From positions 124,001 through 188,000 of the forward strand of contig JAMSLZ010000003.1 in NCBI GenBank assembly GCA_026027325.1: 64,000 nt of DNA, written 5' to 3'. A program made the translations under genes and the position numbers. How positions within the stretch are numbered: position 1 is the first letter of the stretch; each line of letters opens with the position of its first letter. Shown here piece by piece: positions 10,708 to 22,327 of this stretch. The notes under the pieces were generated by a model, which ran no database searches, was not told where the DNA came from, and saw only the letters and a list, made by a program, of their open reading frames with translations. This stretch comes from Actinomucor elegans. Taxonomy: Eukaryota > Mucoromycota > Mucoromycetes > Mucorales > Mucoraceae.

Positions 10708-12457
10708 TTAGGACATGTTCTTCATAGAAAACACGTTAGCAATTGGAATAGTTTCAATCATATCTTGATCATCTTGCATGTTATCATCATCATCTTCTTC
10801 TTCTTCGTCTACGATTTCATAACCCCATTCATCATATTGTTTCTTACGATGTTTTTTGATATCAAATTTGCCACCTTTAGTAGTGGCTTTACCAAATCCT
10901 TGTACATATTCGATTGTTATGTTAGAACCATCCAATGCCTTTAGAATCACTTGTTTCCAATCTGATATTTCAGGTGTATAATTGGCTGTCAGTTCCAAAG
11001 TCTAAATATCACGATTAGGTTAAGTGCTTGAATCATGTTTATTACTTACCTTGATAGCTAAGTGGGCACCAACAGAAGGTATATTCTTAACAAAATCAGC
11101 ATCAGGATAACTATCGTAATTCACTGGCGCAGATGATACAATGGTTTGACGTTCCGTATTAGGTTGTTGGGCTACCGACTGCTGGTCTACCGATTGCTGG
11201 ATGTCTGTTTGAGATACAAGAGGTTCTTGTTCCATTGCCTTTTCTGCATAGAACAAAGTAGGTACGCGATGGATTGGATACTCGCGTAAAGGGCCGCGTC
11301 GCCCCTTACATTGGGGCTCTGATTCTGCAAAAGTTATGAATGCGCGACCATAGTGGTTAGTGTGAGTCGTTTCATCAGTCACAGTATCCACTGGCTTGTC
11401 TGAGTAATGCACATGAGATCGAGCTTCTGCTACTTTAGAGGCTTTTTTGAGATGATGCTTATTTTTGTTTTTATTCTGCTTGAGCAAATGTGTCGAAGTA
11501 GGTTCAGAAATGTTGAGTTTCTCCACATGTAGCTCGGGATCAGTATCAATGACAGGAGCTGATGGGATAATAACGTTGGAGATGGATACATCGCGTAAAC
11601 TTTTCTTTAAAAGTCGACGACGCATATTGCGTTTCTTTGTTTTATCTATGCCTTCAAATGGTTTTCCTTGACGTTTCTCGGATTTGGCTGACTTTTGGGT
11701 TTCTTTCTCGGTCTCTTTTTCGATATATCTTTTAGTATCTTTTTTGATGTCTTTTGTATCTTTCTTCGTGTCTTTTTTTATGTCTTTCTTAGTATCTTTC
11801 TTGATGTCTTTCTTAGTATCTTTCTTGATGTCTTTCTTAGTATCTTTTTTGATGTCTTTCTTAGTATCTTTTTTGATATCTTTCTTAGTATCCTTCTTAG
11901 TATCCTTTTTGGTGTCCTTTTTGGTGTCCTTTTTAGTTTTTACGTCTTTCTCTTTGGATTTCTTTGACGTTTTGGTCTTTTTTACTGGTCTAACTTCAAT
12001 ATCATCTTTTTTCCTTTCTTCTTTTTCTTCAGAAGTAGTCGCTGTTGAATATATGATTAAAAAAGACGCGTCTCCCTCTTACAAACTCTGCTTACATGAC
12101 TTTCTCTTCTTGTTGGTATCAGTTTTGCCCTTGGGTACTTCTTGCTTAACGCTATCAAAATAATATAGAAAAGAAAAAGAAATGAGAATAAAGTTCTTTT
12201 TTTTTTTTTTATCACACGCATAATATACTTTACGTGATAAGGTCACCGTCACGCAGAAGCGCTGCAATCGATGTTTGAGGTAGTAAACTATAGTCATCAA
12301 GCAGCAGTTTGATATCGACCGGTTCACACTGGAGTTGAAGATCTTTCACTATTTTTTTTCTTAAATGGTGGATCGTCTGTTTTTCCAAACTCGTAGTGAC
12401 AGCAAACCAGCACTGATGCTTTGGCAAAGGTGTTTGTGTTGCGATCTTGATACGCAT
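10708..12457 (-). CDS. Coilin homologue with KKD(T/I) repeat linker
   Basis: Coilin is the scaffold protein of Cajal bodies, nuclear sites of snRNP maturation. Four exons (12234-12457, 12096-12151, 11050-12041, 10708-11001) join in frame to 521 aa. The N-terminus MRIKIATQTPLP, LLLDDYSLLPQTSI and LLRDGDLI match the coilin self-association domain. The middle is a very basic low-complexity linker with about 16 KKDT/KKDI tetrapeptides, followed by RRRLLKKS and Gln/Ser stretches. The C-terminus PSVGAHLAIK, TLELTANYTPEISDWKQ and GKFDIKKH matches the atypical Tudor-like domain of animal coilin; an acidic tail follows. Both end domains in one frame-consistent model make the call strong. Yeasts such as S. 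cerevisiae lack a recognised coilin. The gene is convergent with prefoldin 6. Confidence 0.88.
11697..11966 (-). repeat. Coding minisatellite: KKDT/KKDI tetrapeptide array in coilin
   Basis: On the coding strand a 12-nt unit (AAG/A-AAA/G-GAT/C-ACT/ATC) repeats about 16 times, giving alternating KKDT and KKDI, with the central part organised as a 24-nt higher-order unit. The opposite strand shows this as a Ser/Phe-rich open frame, which is an artefact. Confidence 0.9.
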
Positions 12458-12692
12458 CGTTTTGCTTGATTTTGTAAACTGTGAAAAGAAAGGAGAAAAG
12501 GGCCTGTACCATAAAAAAACTATAAAAAAGCGTTTCGCTGATTTTAAAAAAAAGAAAAAAACTATTGGATATATTGACTAGATCTTATTAACGTGTTCAA
12601 AACTTGTCGAGAAGAATCTCATTATCTGAAAACGACTTACTATGGTATTACAATCAAAACTTGGAATTGAAATTGTATCTTATCAGATTTAG

Positions 12693-13280
12693 TGGCTCAT
12701 TCTGAACATAAAGTACTAATCAGATGCGCTATTGAACTAATCGGCCGAGAGATCTGAGAGTTTGAATAAATAGTGTTGTCTGAAAAAAGCTACATAGCTT
12801 ACAGCTGATTATTGCCACTACATCACATTGATTGAGATATAGAATAATAAAGATTTTTGTATATGAAATAATTCATTCTGAGTAATGATTACGTATTAAA
12901 TGCAACATTAAGCTAAGATCAGTAAAGGGATCTATTAATTTAGGTCTAGATTATGTATATGAAATATATATCATTTATCGTTAAAACCATTGGCACCTAT
13001 ATTATATAGTTATCATACTGTAGTTAAACAATAGTAGTGCTAGATTCAGTAATTCATTATGATTAAGCTATATTAATCTTCTAATGCACTACTAAACCGA
13101 GATCGGTTGGATCTATTGATCGTTAGATGTTCTAGATCATATGAATTGCATATGTCTTACAGCCATTCACTAAGCATATCCATCTAACTTCTGAAGAATA
13201 AATAGCTTAATGAAGATAGTGTTTCATTTTAAGTATGCATCAGCATCCAATTGTAAGATTAAACGATACGATCGAGAGAT
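12693..13280 (-). repeat. Block of four diverged copies of the dispersed repeat, period about 175 bp
   Basis: Reverse-oriented copies at about 12693-12758, 12870-12936, 13051-13112 and 13217-13280, so right ends are 178, 176 and 168 bp apart. Each shows, on the minus strand, a GATCTCGG-like block, a TTTAATNNNGCAT-like block and a CAGAATGA-like block. All copies differ from one another, so the block is old. Confidence 0.72.
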
Positions 13281-14589
13281 GTAAAGATGTTAAAAATGGA
13301 AAATTTTCTTCATACAAGTCCAGAGGTCAAAATTTTAAAACCTGAAAGTAGCGTTTCGAAACTTATCCTAATAGCAACACGGGTATGATATATGTATTTA
13401 AAAGAGTGCGAATGTGTTCTTGTGTATTTTCTACCTCAAGAAGCACGGGAATTACAGTTGCATGCAAAAAAGAAAAGCAAATAGTATTTTATCAAAGCAA
13501 GCCATCTAAGATGAAGAAATGCAAAAAAAAAACCTTTAAATAACTTGAAGCTTGTTAATTCGTTCTTGTTTGACTGAATATTACTAGTACTTAAAAGTCG
13601 ATCTAAAGAATATTGTAATGTTTCTAAAATATAAAATATACAACTAGAGTAAGTCTTTCATATACCAAGTAGGTTTCTAGTTTATTGGCAATAGCATGGT
13701 GTTCTAGTTAAGAGTTCTACTCTGTATTTATAAGGTTTCTAGCTTAGGTTATTTGTAATAACGAATATGTCTTAGTGGGTGGACAATTTAGGGTATAATT
13801 GATTAATAGTCTTGTTCTCTATACTTATAATTTAGAGGCTATAATAAGCTATGATTAACTTTTACTTGCCCTTGATCTCGATTAACGTCGATCACTAATT
13901 GCCTAGTATCTTAATGTGGAAGGTTTATATTATACTGAGAGTTGGAGATCAATAATCTCTCTTTATAGCTAAGTTAATCAATCAGGATCTCAATGTAGTA
14001 TAAGCCATATAGTCACTACAGATATTGATATTTTTTACTTAAGTTCCCAGACTTGGCTTCTTCTAGATCATCATCCTCGTCAATCATCAATCATCAGACA
14101 TATTCTAATACTCTTATAGCCAATAAAAAACAAGAAAAGATCATATGAGGATAATCTCACGTCATTTTTTGATTATATTAAAAGAATTTCAAATGTTAGT
14201 AACATAAAGAAAAATATAACGCCTACTTTAAAGTACAACTGTATATTTTTTTTATATATCTGTTTACATGTAGAGTAAAGGGTATATGGAATACTACATA
14301 GTCGATTTCATTGGTCCCCGAAAATTGGCTCGCCCTTCAGCCAATCAAGCTAAAGGCTGGCCTTTGAATTACTTGACTGACGCAGGTATCTGCTTTTGTA
14401 CAAGTATGGTATTCAATGTAGTTATGTTTCTATATTACAAAGAATGCTTTTGTATTTTGAGTAGCATTTTTTTTTCACTTGTAGAAAAAAAAGTAGATTA
14501 ATCATAAAGAAGCTGTATATATGGCAGTGTTTTGTGAAAGAAACTGGATAGCTCTAAAAGGAATATAGTGTGTTCTTTATACCAACTAA

Positions 14590-14634
14590 TGTGCGAATAA
14601 ATCCTATAAAATTTAATAACACTATATTCGCACA
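14590..14634. repeat. Perfect 10-bp inverted repeat
   Basis: TGTGCGAATA (14590-14599) and its exact complement TATTCGCACA (14625-14634) flank a 25-nt AT-rich loop. It could be a hairpin near the end of a transcript or a very short non-autonomous element; no target-site duplication was evident. Confidence 0.6.
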
Positions 14635-14959
14635 ACGACATAGTTTTATTTATTCAAAGAAAGGAAGATAGTAGTATTAAAGCCTGAACTGCCATATCGC
14701 GATGGGGCGAAATGCTACAGGCGGCTAGTTTTTTGCTATAAGATGATTGGATCCTTAATCGTCTCATCATGCAAACTAAAACAAAATGGATTTTTCCATA
14801 GTAAAAAAAAAAGGCTTCCCTTTCCCTTCACATTCTATTTATCACGTTATTTTTTACATATCTTATTTTTCACTCAGTTTATACCTCTCAGATAACAGCA
14901 AGTATTAAAAAAAGACGCGTCTTTTTGCCTTATTAACGTAATCATTTCGAATTTAGACA

Positions 14960-16988
14960 ATGGAAATATGTCTTCATCAAGTTCAATATAATGGTTTATG
15001 TGCCATTTGTGGATCTCTTTTAGAGAAGTATGGTGTTTATTGATACAAAAGTATATAACGCGTATTGACTTGAAATAGCAACTCGGATGATCCTTCCGGA
15101 AGTATTGTAGGCAATAGTAATAATATCAATATGGGATATGATAAAGTTGGATTAACTGTCAGCCGAGAAGTACGCGTTTGAAGAAAGAGATAGTTACTGT
15201 ATCTAACATAGACACTAGGAAGCAGAAAGGTTAGAAGCAGAAAATGCTCGAAGGCTACTCAAAGATCACAAGTTATCATTGATTTTAGACTTGGATCAAA
15301 CGATTGTACATGCTTCTTGGGATCAAAGAGTGGCACAATATATCAAACAGGACAGTGATATTAGACAATTTGTATTACCAGAAAGTGACACTGTATATTA
15401 TATTAAACTAAGGTAAGCGGTGCTTGTTAATATGATATAAAAAAAAAAAAATCTTATAGTCTTTCAACAGACCTGGATTATTCGAATTTTTAAAAGAAAT
15501 TGAAACGTTGTATGAATTACATATATATACCATGGGCACAAGGAACTATGCAGAAGCAGTAGCAAAAGAAATTGATAAAACCGGATCTTTATTTAAAGAA
15601 AGAATATTATCAAGGGATGAGAGTGGAAGTAAGGCTGTGTTAATGAATATATATGTTGTTTATTAATACATGCGTCTAGGTGTAACTCAAAAGAAACTTC
15701 AGAGGCTGTTTCCCTGTGATACTTCAATGGTAGTTGTTTTGGATGATAGGTCTGATGTTTGGAGTTTTTCACCCAATCTAATTCGAATCAAACCATGTAT
15801 GTAGCCAATTACTCAATACAACGCGCATACTTACTCGTTTTAGATGAATTCTTTGTTGGGACGGATGATATTAATTGCCCATTTAAAACTAGTGCAGGTA
15901 ACATTACACAACCCGTGGCTGGTAAAGAAATTCTAAGTAGTATACAATAAGACTATTATTAATTAGATTAATAGGAGAGGCGCCGTTGCTTGATCAGGAC
16001 GATAATGAATTAAGCACTATGTTAAAGGTACTCTATTGGCTGATTATTTAGAGGCTTTTTATATTAATTTATTTGGTAGATTCTGAAAGAAATACACCAA
16101 GACTTTTATTCCAAACCCAGTGATGATAAAGAGGCAGACGTCACGCACATTATACCCAAGATGAAGAAGCGCGTGCTCAAAGGCGTCATGATTACATTTT
16201 CAGATGTGATATTATCACCAGATAACATCAAAGACCCAACATTATCTTGGATATGGCAAACTGCCACTTCATTTGGAGCCACTTGCTCGGTTGATTTAAC
16301 AGGGAAAACAACGCACCTCATAGCGATGGCAACAAGTAAAAGTAAAGTGAAAGCAGCGCGCGAATATGGACACGCATCCATTCACGTTGTGACTCCAGCT
16401 TGGTTATTAGACAGTACTGCTCGATGGCAAATACAACCTGAGGAAAACTATGCTGTAGAAGAGGTCGAACCAGAACACCCTGAACACACTACGTTAGATT
16501 TGGAATTCCTCAGTGGGCAATCTAAAAAAAGCTCAAATGATGAAGAAGATGAAGAAGATGAAGATTTGATAGAGAATATCAACTGGGATGAAGCCAACAG
16601 AGAAGTAGAAGATTTCATTAATGAAAGTGGTATCGATGATGTTTGGGATGATACAGATTCTGATACAGTCGAAAGGTAATACAATTGAATACTTGTACAC
16701 AAAACCGACTAAAAGAGAATTACCAGCCCTATAACGCGAAGTCCAAACAATACCAAGAGAAAACGTGAGAGTGGCGGAGAGAGTGGCGGAGATGCATCAG
16801 AGGATGAAACAGGTTATGGAAGTATATTGGCAGTAAGAAGATTAAAAGCCAAACGACGCGGAAAATCCCACTTATCCAAAGTCACAACTGCTCCAAGCTC
16901 TCAATGTACAAGTGGCAACACGAGTGATAATGAAGATAGTTCTCTTAGTGATTTTGCTGGTATATTGGATGAGGCATTAATAGAATAA
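14960..16988 (+). CDS. FCP1: RNA polymerase II CTD phosphatase, FCP1 type
   Basis: Dephosphorylates the RNA polymerase II C-terminal repeat so that the enzyme can be recycled. Nine exons (14960-15027, 15079-15169, 15219-15412, 15471-15628, 15680-15796, 15844-15897, 15975-16027, 16080-16675, 16727-16988) join in frame to 530 aa. Seen in order: HQVQYNGLCAICGSLL, the Cys-containing start of FCP1; SLILDLDQTIVHA, the DxDxT catalytic motif; YTMGTRNYA; VVLDDRSDVW; EFFVGTDDIN; then a BRCT domain with GKTTHLIAMATSKSKVKAAREYG and VVTPAWLLDS; then an acidic/basic tail ending SDFAGILDEALIE, resembling the TFIIF-binding C-terminus. The lipoyl-like N-terminal extension of many FCP1 proteins is absent, so either an upstream exon was missed or this is a short form. 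The next gene starts 162 bp downstream. Confidence 0.93.
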
Positions 16989-17150
16989 CCTGTTTCACAA
17001 GAAAGAAACGATCTACCTTTCTAATATAATTACGCTAAGCACCTATACGTAAGACCGTCAATCCCTATAAAAAGCAAGTTTTTTTTTTGCGGTTTCTGTA
17101 TTTTCCTTTCTCTCTCTCTCTCTTTTCTTTATTCTTTTTTTTAAAACAAT

Positions 17151-20100
17151 ATGCCGACGAGTGAAGAAAGAGAATCACTTATTCATGGTGGTTCTGAAGG
17201 TCACTTTGGTATTTCTGCCAAGGAACTTGGTGAATTAATTGACCCCAAGAACTTTGACCTTTTAAAAAAAATGGGTGGTGTCAAATCCATCTGTAAAAAG
17301 ATTCAAGTGGATACTTCAGTAGGTCTTTCAGCAGATGAAGGAGCCCACGATTCTTCTCATACACCTTTTGAGGATCGTCAAGCCCATTTTGGTAGAAACG
17401 TATTACCTGAACCTAAAACCAAAACTTTCTTTGAACTATTATGGGCTGCTTATAATGATAAAACGTTGATCATGTTGAGGTTTGTACACTGTACTACTTT
17501 AGTGACGTAAAATATGGCTCATGCCTTTATATAGTATCGCTTCGGTGGTTTCATTAGCTGTTGGTATTTGGGAAGATTATTCACCTCGTCATCCTGAAGA
17601 TGAACCTCGTGTTGGATGGTAAGAAACAAACATACAAACACGGGTGCACTATTTTTTTTTTCTTTTTTCTAATTGGATTATATTATAGGGTCGAAGGAAC
17701 AGCTATTCTTGTCGCTGTATTAGCTGTTATTCTAACAAACGCTATCAATGATTATCAAAAAGAAGCTCAATTCAAGAAGCTCAATGCTAAAAAAGAAGAT
17801 AGAACAGTCAAAGTACTTCGTGGTGGTCGTGAAAAACAAATTAGTGTATATGACTTGAATGTAGGTGATGTTTTGATGTTGGAGCCCGGAGATATCATTC
17901 CTGTCGATGGTCTCTACTTGGAGGGTCACAATTTGGCTTGCGATGAATCTTCTGCTACTGGTGAATCGGATACAATGAAGAAAAGAACGGAAGATAAGGG
18001 AGATTGCTTTATTCTCTCTGGTTCCAAAGTTTTGGAAGGTGTAGGTCGTGCTGTCGTAATTGCTGTAGGTGAAAATTCTTTCTTCGGCAAAACCATGATG
18101 TCTATGCGCGGAGAAGAGGCTGAAGGTACTCCTCTTCAAATGAAACTGGATACATTGGCTGAACAAATTGCTAAACTGGGTTTTGCTGCTGCTATTATTA
18201 TGTTGTTGGCACTGGTTATCAAGTATTTTGTTACTGCTGCTCTTGCTCCTGAATTCCCTCCTGCCGGTGACATTGCTGCTGCTATGATTAGTATCGTCAT
18301 TCAAGCAATTACCATCATCGTGGTTGCTGTACCCGAAGGTTTGCCCATGGCTGTAACCATGGCTTTGGCTTTTGCTACTACACAAATGTTAAAAGATAGT
18401 AATCTGGTACGAGTCTTGGCCGCTTGTGAAACCATGGGTAATGCTACTGCCATTTGTTCTGATAAGACCGGTACTTTGACCCAAAACAAAATGACTGTTA
18501 CTGAAGGCACTTTGGCCGAGGAAAATTTCGAGTCTCAAGATGAAGCCAAACAATGGTCAAAGAATGTCGATAAAGAAACTGTTTTGCCTTTGATTTTCGA
18601 AGCGATTGCACTCAATTCTACTGCGTTTGAGGGTAAGGATGAAAACGGAAAGCCAGATTTTGTGGGTTCCAAAACCGAATGTGCCTTGTTGGGTTTCAGC
18701 AAGAATTTAGGAAGTGAATACGAAGATTTGCGTCATGATGCTACTATTGTCAAAGTCTATCCTTTTGCCTCCAAACGCAAGACTATGACTACCATTTCTA
18801 AAACCAAGGAAAATTCTGCCAAATCTACTACTCAAGCCGATTACCGTATCCACGTCAAGGGCGCTTCTGAAATTGTTTTGGAAACATGTACTCAATACAT
18901 TGATAATAAGGGTGAAACACACGAATTAGATGAACAAGCAATCAACAAGTTCAACAGTATTATCTCCGAATATGCTGACAAGGCATTGCGTACCATTGCT
19001 TTGGCCTACCGCGATATTTCCAAATCTCAATACAAAAAAGTGTCTGATGAAGAGCCTCCTCTCGAAAAATTGACTTTGATCGGTATTGTAGGTATTATGG
19101 ATCCTTTACGTCCTGGCGTTGTTGAATCTGTCACTGCTTTTAGAGAAGCCGGTGTATTTGTACGTATGATTACAGGCGATAACTTGAACACAGCCAAAGC
19201 CATTGCTCGTAATGCTGGTATATTGACCAAAGGTGGTGTAGCCATGTCTGGTCCTGAATTACGCGCCATGTCTGTCGAAGAACAGCGCAAGGTGATTCCT
19301 CGTCTTCAAGTGCTGGCTCGTTCCTCTCCTACTGATAAAACCATTGTTGTAACCCGTTTGCAAGAGCAGGACCAGGTAGTTGGTATGACAGGTGATGGTA
19401 CCAATGATGGCCCCGCTCTTAAATTAGCTGACGTCGGTTTCTCCATGGGTATTGCCGGTACTGAAGTAGCCAAGGAAGCCTCTGATATTATCTTGATGGA
19501 TGATAACTTCAATTCTATCCTCAAGGCTTTAATGTGGGGCCGTGCTGTCAATGACGGTGTGCGCAAGTTCTTGACTTTCCAACTTACCGTCAATATCGCT
19601 GCTGTTGTGTTGAGTTTCATCTCTGCTATTGGATCTGAGAATGCTGAATCGATTTTAAGTGCTGTACAATTGCTGTGGGTCAATTTGATCATGGATACGT
19701 TAGCCGCTCTTGCTTTGGCTACTGAGCCACCTACAGAAGACTTGTTGCATCGCAAACCCATCAGCAAGTATGCTCATCTCATCAATTATCGTATGGCCAA
19801 GATGATCTTGGGCCAAGCCATCTTCCAAATTATTATCAACTTGATTGCTATCTATCTTGGTCCTCGTGTCTTCCATTTGGGTGACAGCACTTATGATCAA
19901 GCTGTTTTACGTACCATGGTCTTTAATATCTTTGTATTCTTGCAAGTCTTTAACGAAATCAATTGCCGACGTATCGATGCTACTCTCAATGTCTTTAAGG
20001 ACATGTTTGACAATTGGATTTTCATCGTAATTCAAATCGTTGTAATCGTTGGTCAGTATTTGATTGTGACGTTTGGTGGTATTGCTTTCAAGACCGTACC

Positions 20101-20518
20101 TTTAACTGCTCATCAATGGTTGGTTACTGTGTTGATTGGTTCCTTATCTATCCCTGTTGGTTTAGTCATCCGTTTGATCCCTGACTGTGGTTGTGAACGT
20201 AAGTTTAATGAAGAAGCCAAGCCTCTAGCTAGCTACTCTAGAATGAACTGGGAGGGTGCTATTCATGACGTACGTGATGAATTGCGCGTCTATTCGTTTT
20301 TACGCCGTAACCGCGGCAGCAAATCGAGAGATATCCCCAACAAGCGCTCTAGTACTAGAGATTCGGAGAACATGGCTTTTAGTGCTCCTCATGCTACATA
20401 TGGTGCTACCAATAATGGATATACACCCGCTAAAAATCGTTTTGCCGGTCTTGTTAAAAATGCCCAACAATTCAAACAGCAAAACGATAACAGCAATCAC
20501 TCGAATAATAACAACTAA
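17151..20518 (+). CDS. Calcium-transporting P-type ATPase, PMCA/PMC1 type (IIB)
   Basis: ATP-driven Ca2+ pump exporting Ca2+ from the cytosol, at the plasma membrane or vacuole. Exons 17151-17479, 17535-17618 and 17689-20518 join in frame to 1080 aa, a normal IIB length. Visible are paired N-terminal membrane segments, the actuator loop with DESSATGES, VAVPEGLPMAVTMALAFA in TM4 (about residue 353), the phosphorylation motif CSDKTGTLTQNKMTV with Asp at about 396, the nucleotide-binding KGASE, MITGDN and MTGDGTNDGPALK (about 707), and six C-terminal membrane segments with LLWVNLIMDTLAALALATE. The cytosolic tail is short, with a basic/aromatic stretch (VYSFLRRNRG) where the calmodulin-binding autoinhibitor lies in PMCAs, and ends Asn-rich. 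A 59-nt and a 70-nt intron interrupt the first third only. Confidence 0.95.
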
Positions 20519-20691
20519 GCATTGCTCTTCTTTTGTATTTAAAATGTAATTTTATATTCTCCTCTCATGTTTATAATAAACTATTCTTTTATTATTATAA
20601 TGAAACACTGGCGGGAACTTGTCAGCATACATATATTTCCATAATAAAAATGAAACAGGTTTAGTTAATGTATCAAAAATTTTAGTAAATA

Positions 20692-21346
20692 CTACGTTTC
20701 ATTTTGAACATGAACTACTGGTCAAATACATTTGGTAGGGGTTGGTAAACCATTTGACCTAAGTTATATAAAATGCATCCTCATTACCGATATTAATTTC
20801 TAAAGTGCACAAGATATACTGACTGTAAATCGTTCTCTTAGAACCCTCCAAAGTATCGCAAAAGTTTATCTATGAGATTGATACAAGTGTGAGAGATCAT
20901 TTGCTGGCACTGTATTATAGCCCAAATAATAAGCGCATTAACAAAGTCCATACAGAATTACATTTGGCATCTACATAACAAATATAAAAAACAAACCATC
21001 ATGCTTTTTTATATGCGTCTATAACCTGCACGTTTCTTACAAAATCTATTACAAAATCTATATATATATATTTGTATGGTCCTAGGTAGCCTCTGTCTAA
21101 ATTAACTGCTAAAGGTATCCCCAAAATGCCGTTTCAAAGCTCTACAAAAGGTAAACCTAAGGGAAACATCCATGAGATTTCTGCAGTTTTTGACCTCTCG
21201 ACAGATTTTAGGCTTTATGTCGCACCTGACAACTTGTACGTATTAAGATATATAACCTAGCCCAAATTGCCTATAGATTTCTCAACCGACCGCGGCTAAA
21301 TGTCGCATTTGGTTAATAGTTCATGTTCAGAATGAAACGCTGTATC
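20692..21346. repeat. Three copies of the dispersed repeat
   Basis: Reverse copy at 20692-20755 (minus strand contains TAGTTCATGTTCAAAATGAA). Forward copies at about 21193-21245 (CTCTCGACAGAT, then TTTATGTCGCACCTGA) and 21274-21346 (TCAACCGACCGCGG, then AATGTCGCATTTGGTTAATA, then TTCATGTTCAGAATGAAAC). The last is one of the best preserved copies. Confidence 0.68.
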
Positions 21347-22186
21347 TATGGGGAATTTTGCTTAGTTTGCTGAAGCGCAACTGGTATATTTTATTTACTA
21401 ATGATTAACTGTAAAGTACACATTTTAGTATAAACTATATACCAACCCTGATTAAACCATAATTTGTTTGCACGACACATATATATTTAGATTACTGCCA
21501 ATGTGGCTAGTGCTCGTTTCATGCAGGATTCGTATTTGGCTTGTAGAGGTGTTCCTATTTTTCATTCCCAACCCTCCATATTTACAGGTAATGCTCGCAG
21601 TTTACTATGATTCTTACAAATCACAACCAGATGCTGATGAACACTTTGTGATTTACAAAAAAAAAGAGACAAAATAAATAAATAGCGGAAACATGCGTTT
21701 CACCTCTGTACTACTACTAAAGCAAACAATGCAATATATATGTAGCACCAAAGTATAACTCATAGGTACAGAGTATACTTTTAAGAGCCTTTGAACATAT
21801 ATCACCAAATGTACGAGTGTTGCCAACTGAAACATTTAATAATGCAGGCTATATGATGTACTTTATATAAATCGATCAAAGAACTCGTTTACTATTACTT
21901 TTGCAACTTGAATAATAACATGTATGCTTTTCCATATAGAAATATCTTTCATTACAAGCGGTAAACCATAAAACTACTACTATTAAGGGGCTCAACAATC
22001 GTTCATACGTTTGTTTGCCAGATATATCGTTCAAGGCTACAGCAAAGAAGCCTTTCTATTCAATCGAAAAAAGAAAAAGCCTAAGTGCAATATATTATTA
22101 GATTATACTCAACTAACTGCAACGAAGAAAGAAAATTGAGAATTAGGGGAACAGTATAATGCTTACGGAGCAAAAAATAGCTCCTC

Positions 22187-22327
22187 ATGAAAAAAGAACA
22201 AGTTATCACGGAAAAACGCCTTAAAGAAGAGGTGGAAATCTTGGAAAGGCCTATGAAAGAAGACGCGGAAAACTTGGAAGGAGGCACAAAAATCATAAAA
22301 AAAAAATCAACGCATACTTTAGAATAG
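22187..22327 (+). CDS. Possible 46-aa charged helical ORF
   Basis: A short frame beginning MKKEQVITEKRLKEEVEIL and rich in Lys/Glu, resembling a coiled-coil segment. It is internally repetitive (EEVEILERPMKEDAENLEGG). No homologue is recognised, and there is no intron or clear promoter. It could be a chance frame or a fragment of a decayed gene. Confidence 0.15.
   Translation: MKKEQVITEKRLKEEVEILERPMKEDAENLEGGTKIIKKKSTHTLE

Larger units (their letters stand above)
12458..14959. other. Gene-poor AT-rich region with a repeat block
   Basis: About 2.5 kb without a supported gene. It contains four same-oriented copies of the dispersed repeat (12693-13280), a possible fifth weak forward copy at about 13868-13930, and a perfect short inverted repeat (14590-14634). 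The open frame at 14286-14501 has no recognisable feature. Confidence 0.6.

Noticed and set aside
11684..12163. Plus-strand Ser/Phe/Leu-rich frame with repeated VSFLMSFL units
   Set aside because: It is the complement of the KKD(T/I) array of the coilin gene, which has a four-exon model with both conserved ends.
14286..14501. 71-aa plus-strand frame
   Set aside because: No homology signal, AT-rich tail, isolated in repeat-rich DNA.
17732..18385. 217-aa minus-strand frame
   Set aside because: Lies wholly inside the Ca2+-ATPase actuator region on the other strand; no recognisable features.
19306..19767. 153-aa minus-strand frame
   Set aside because: Antisense shadow of the ATPase nucleotide-binding domain.
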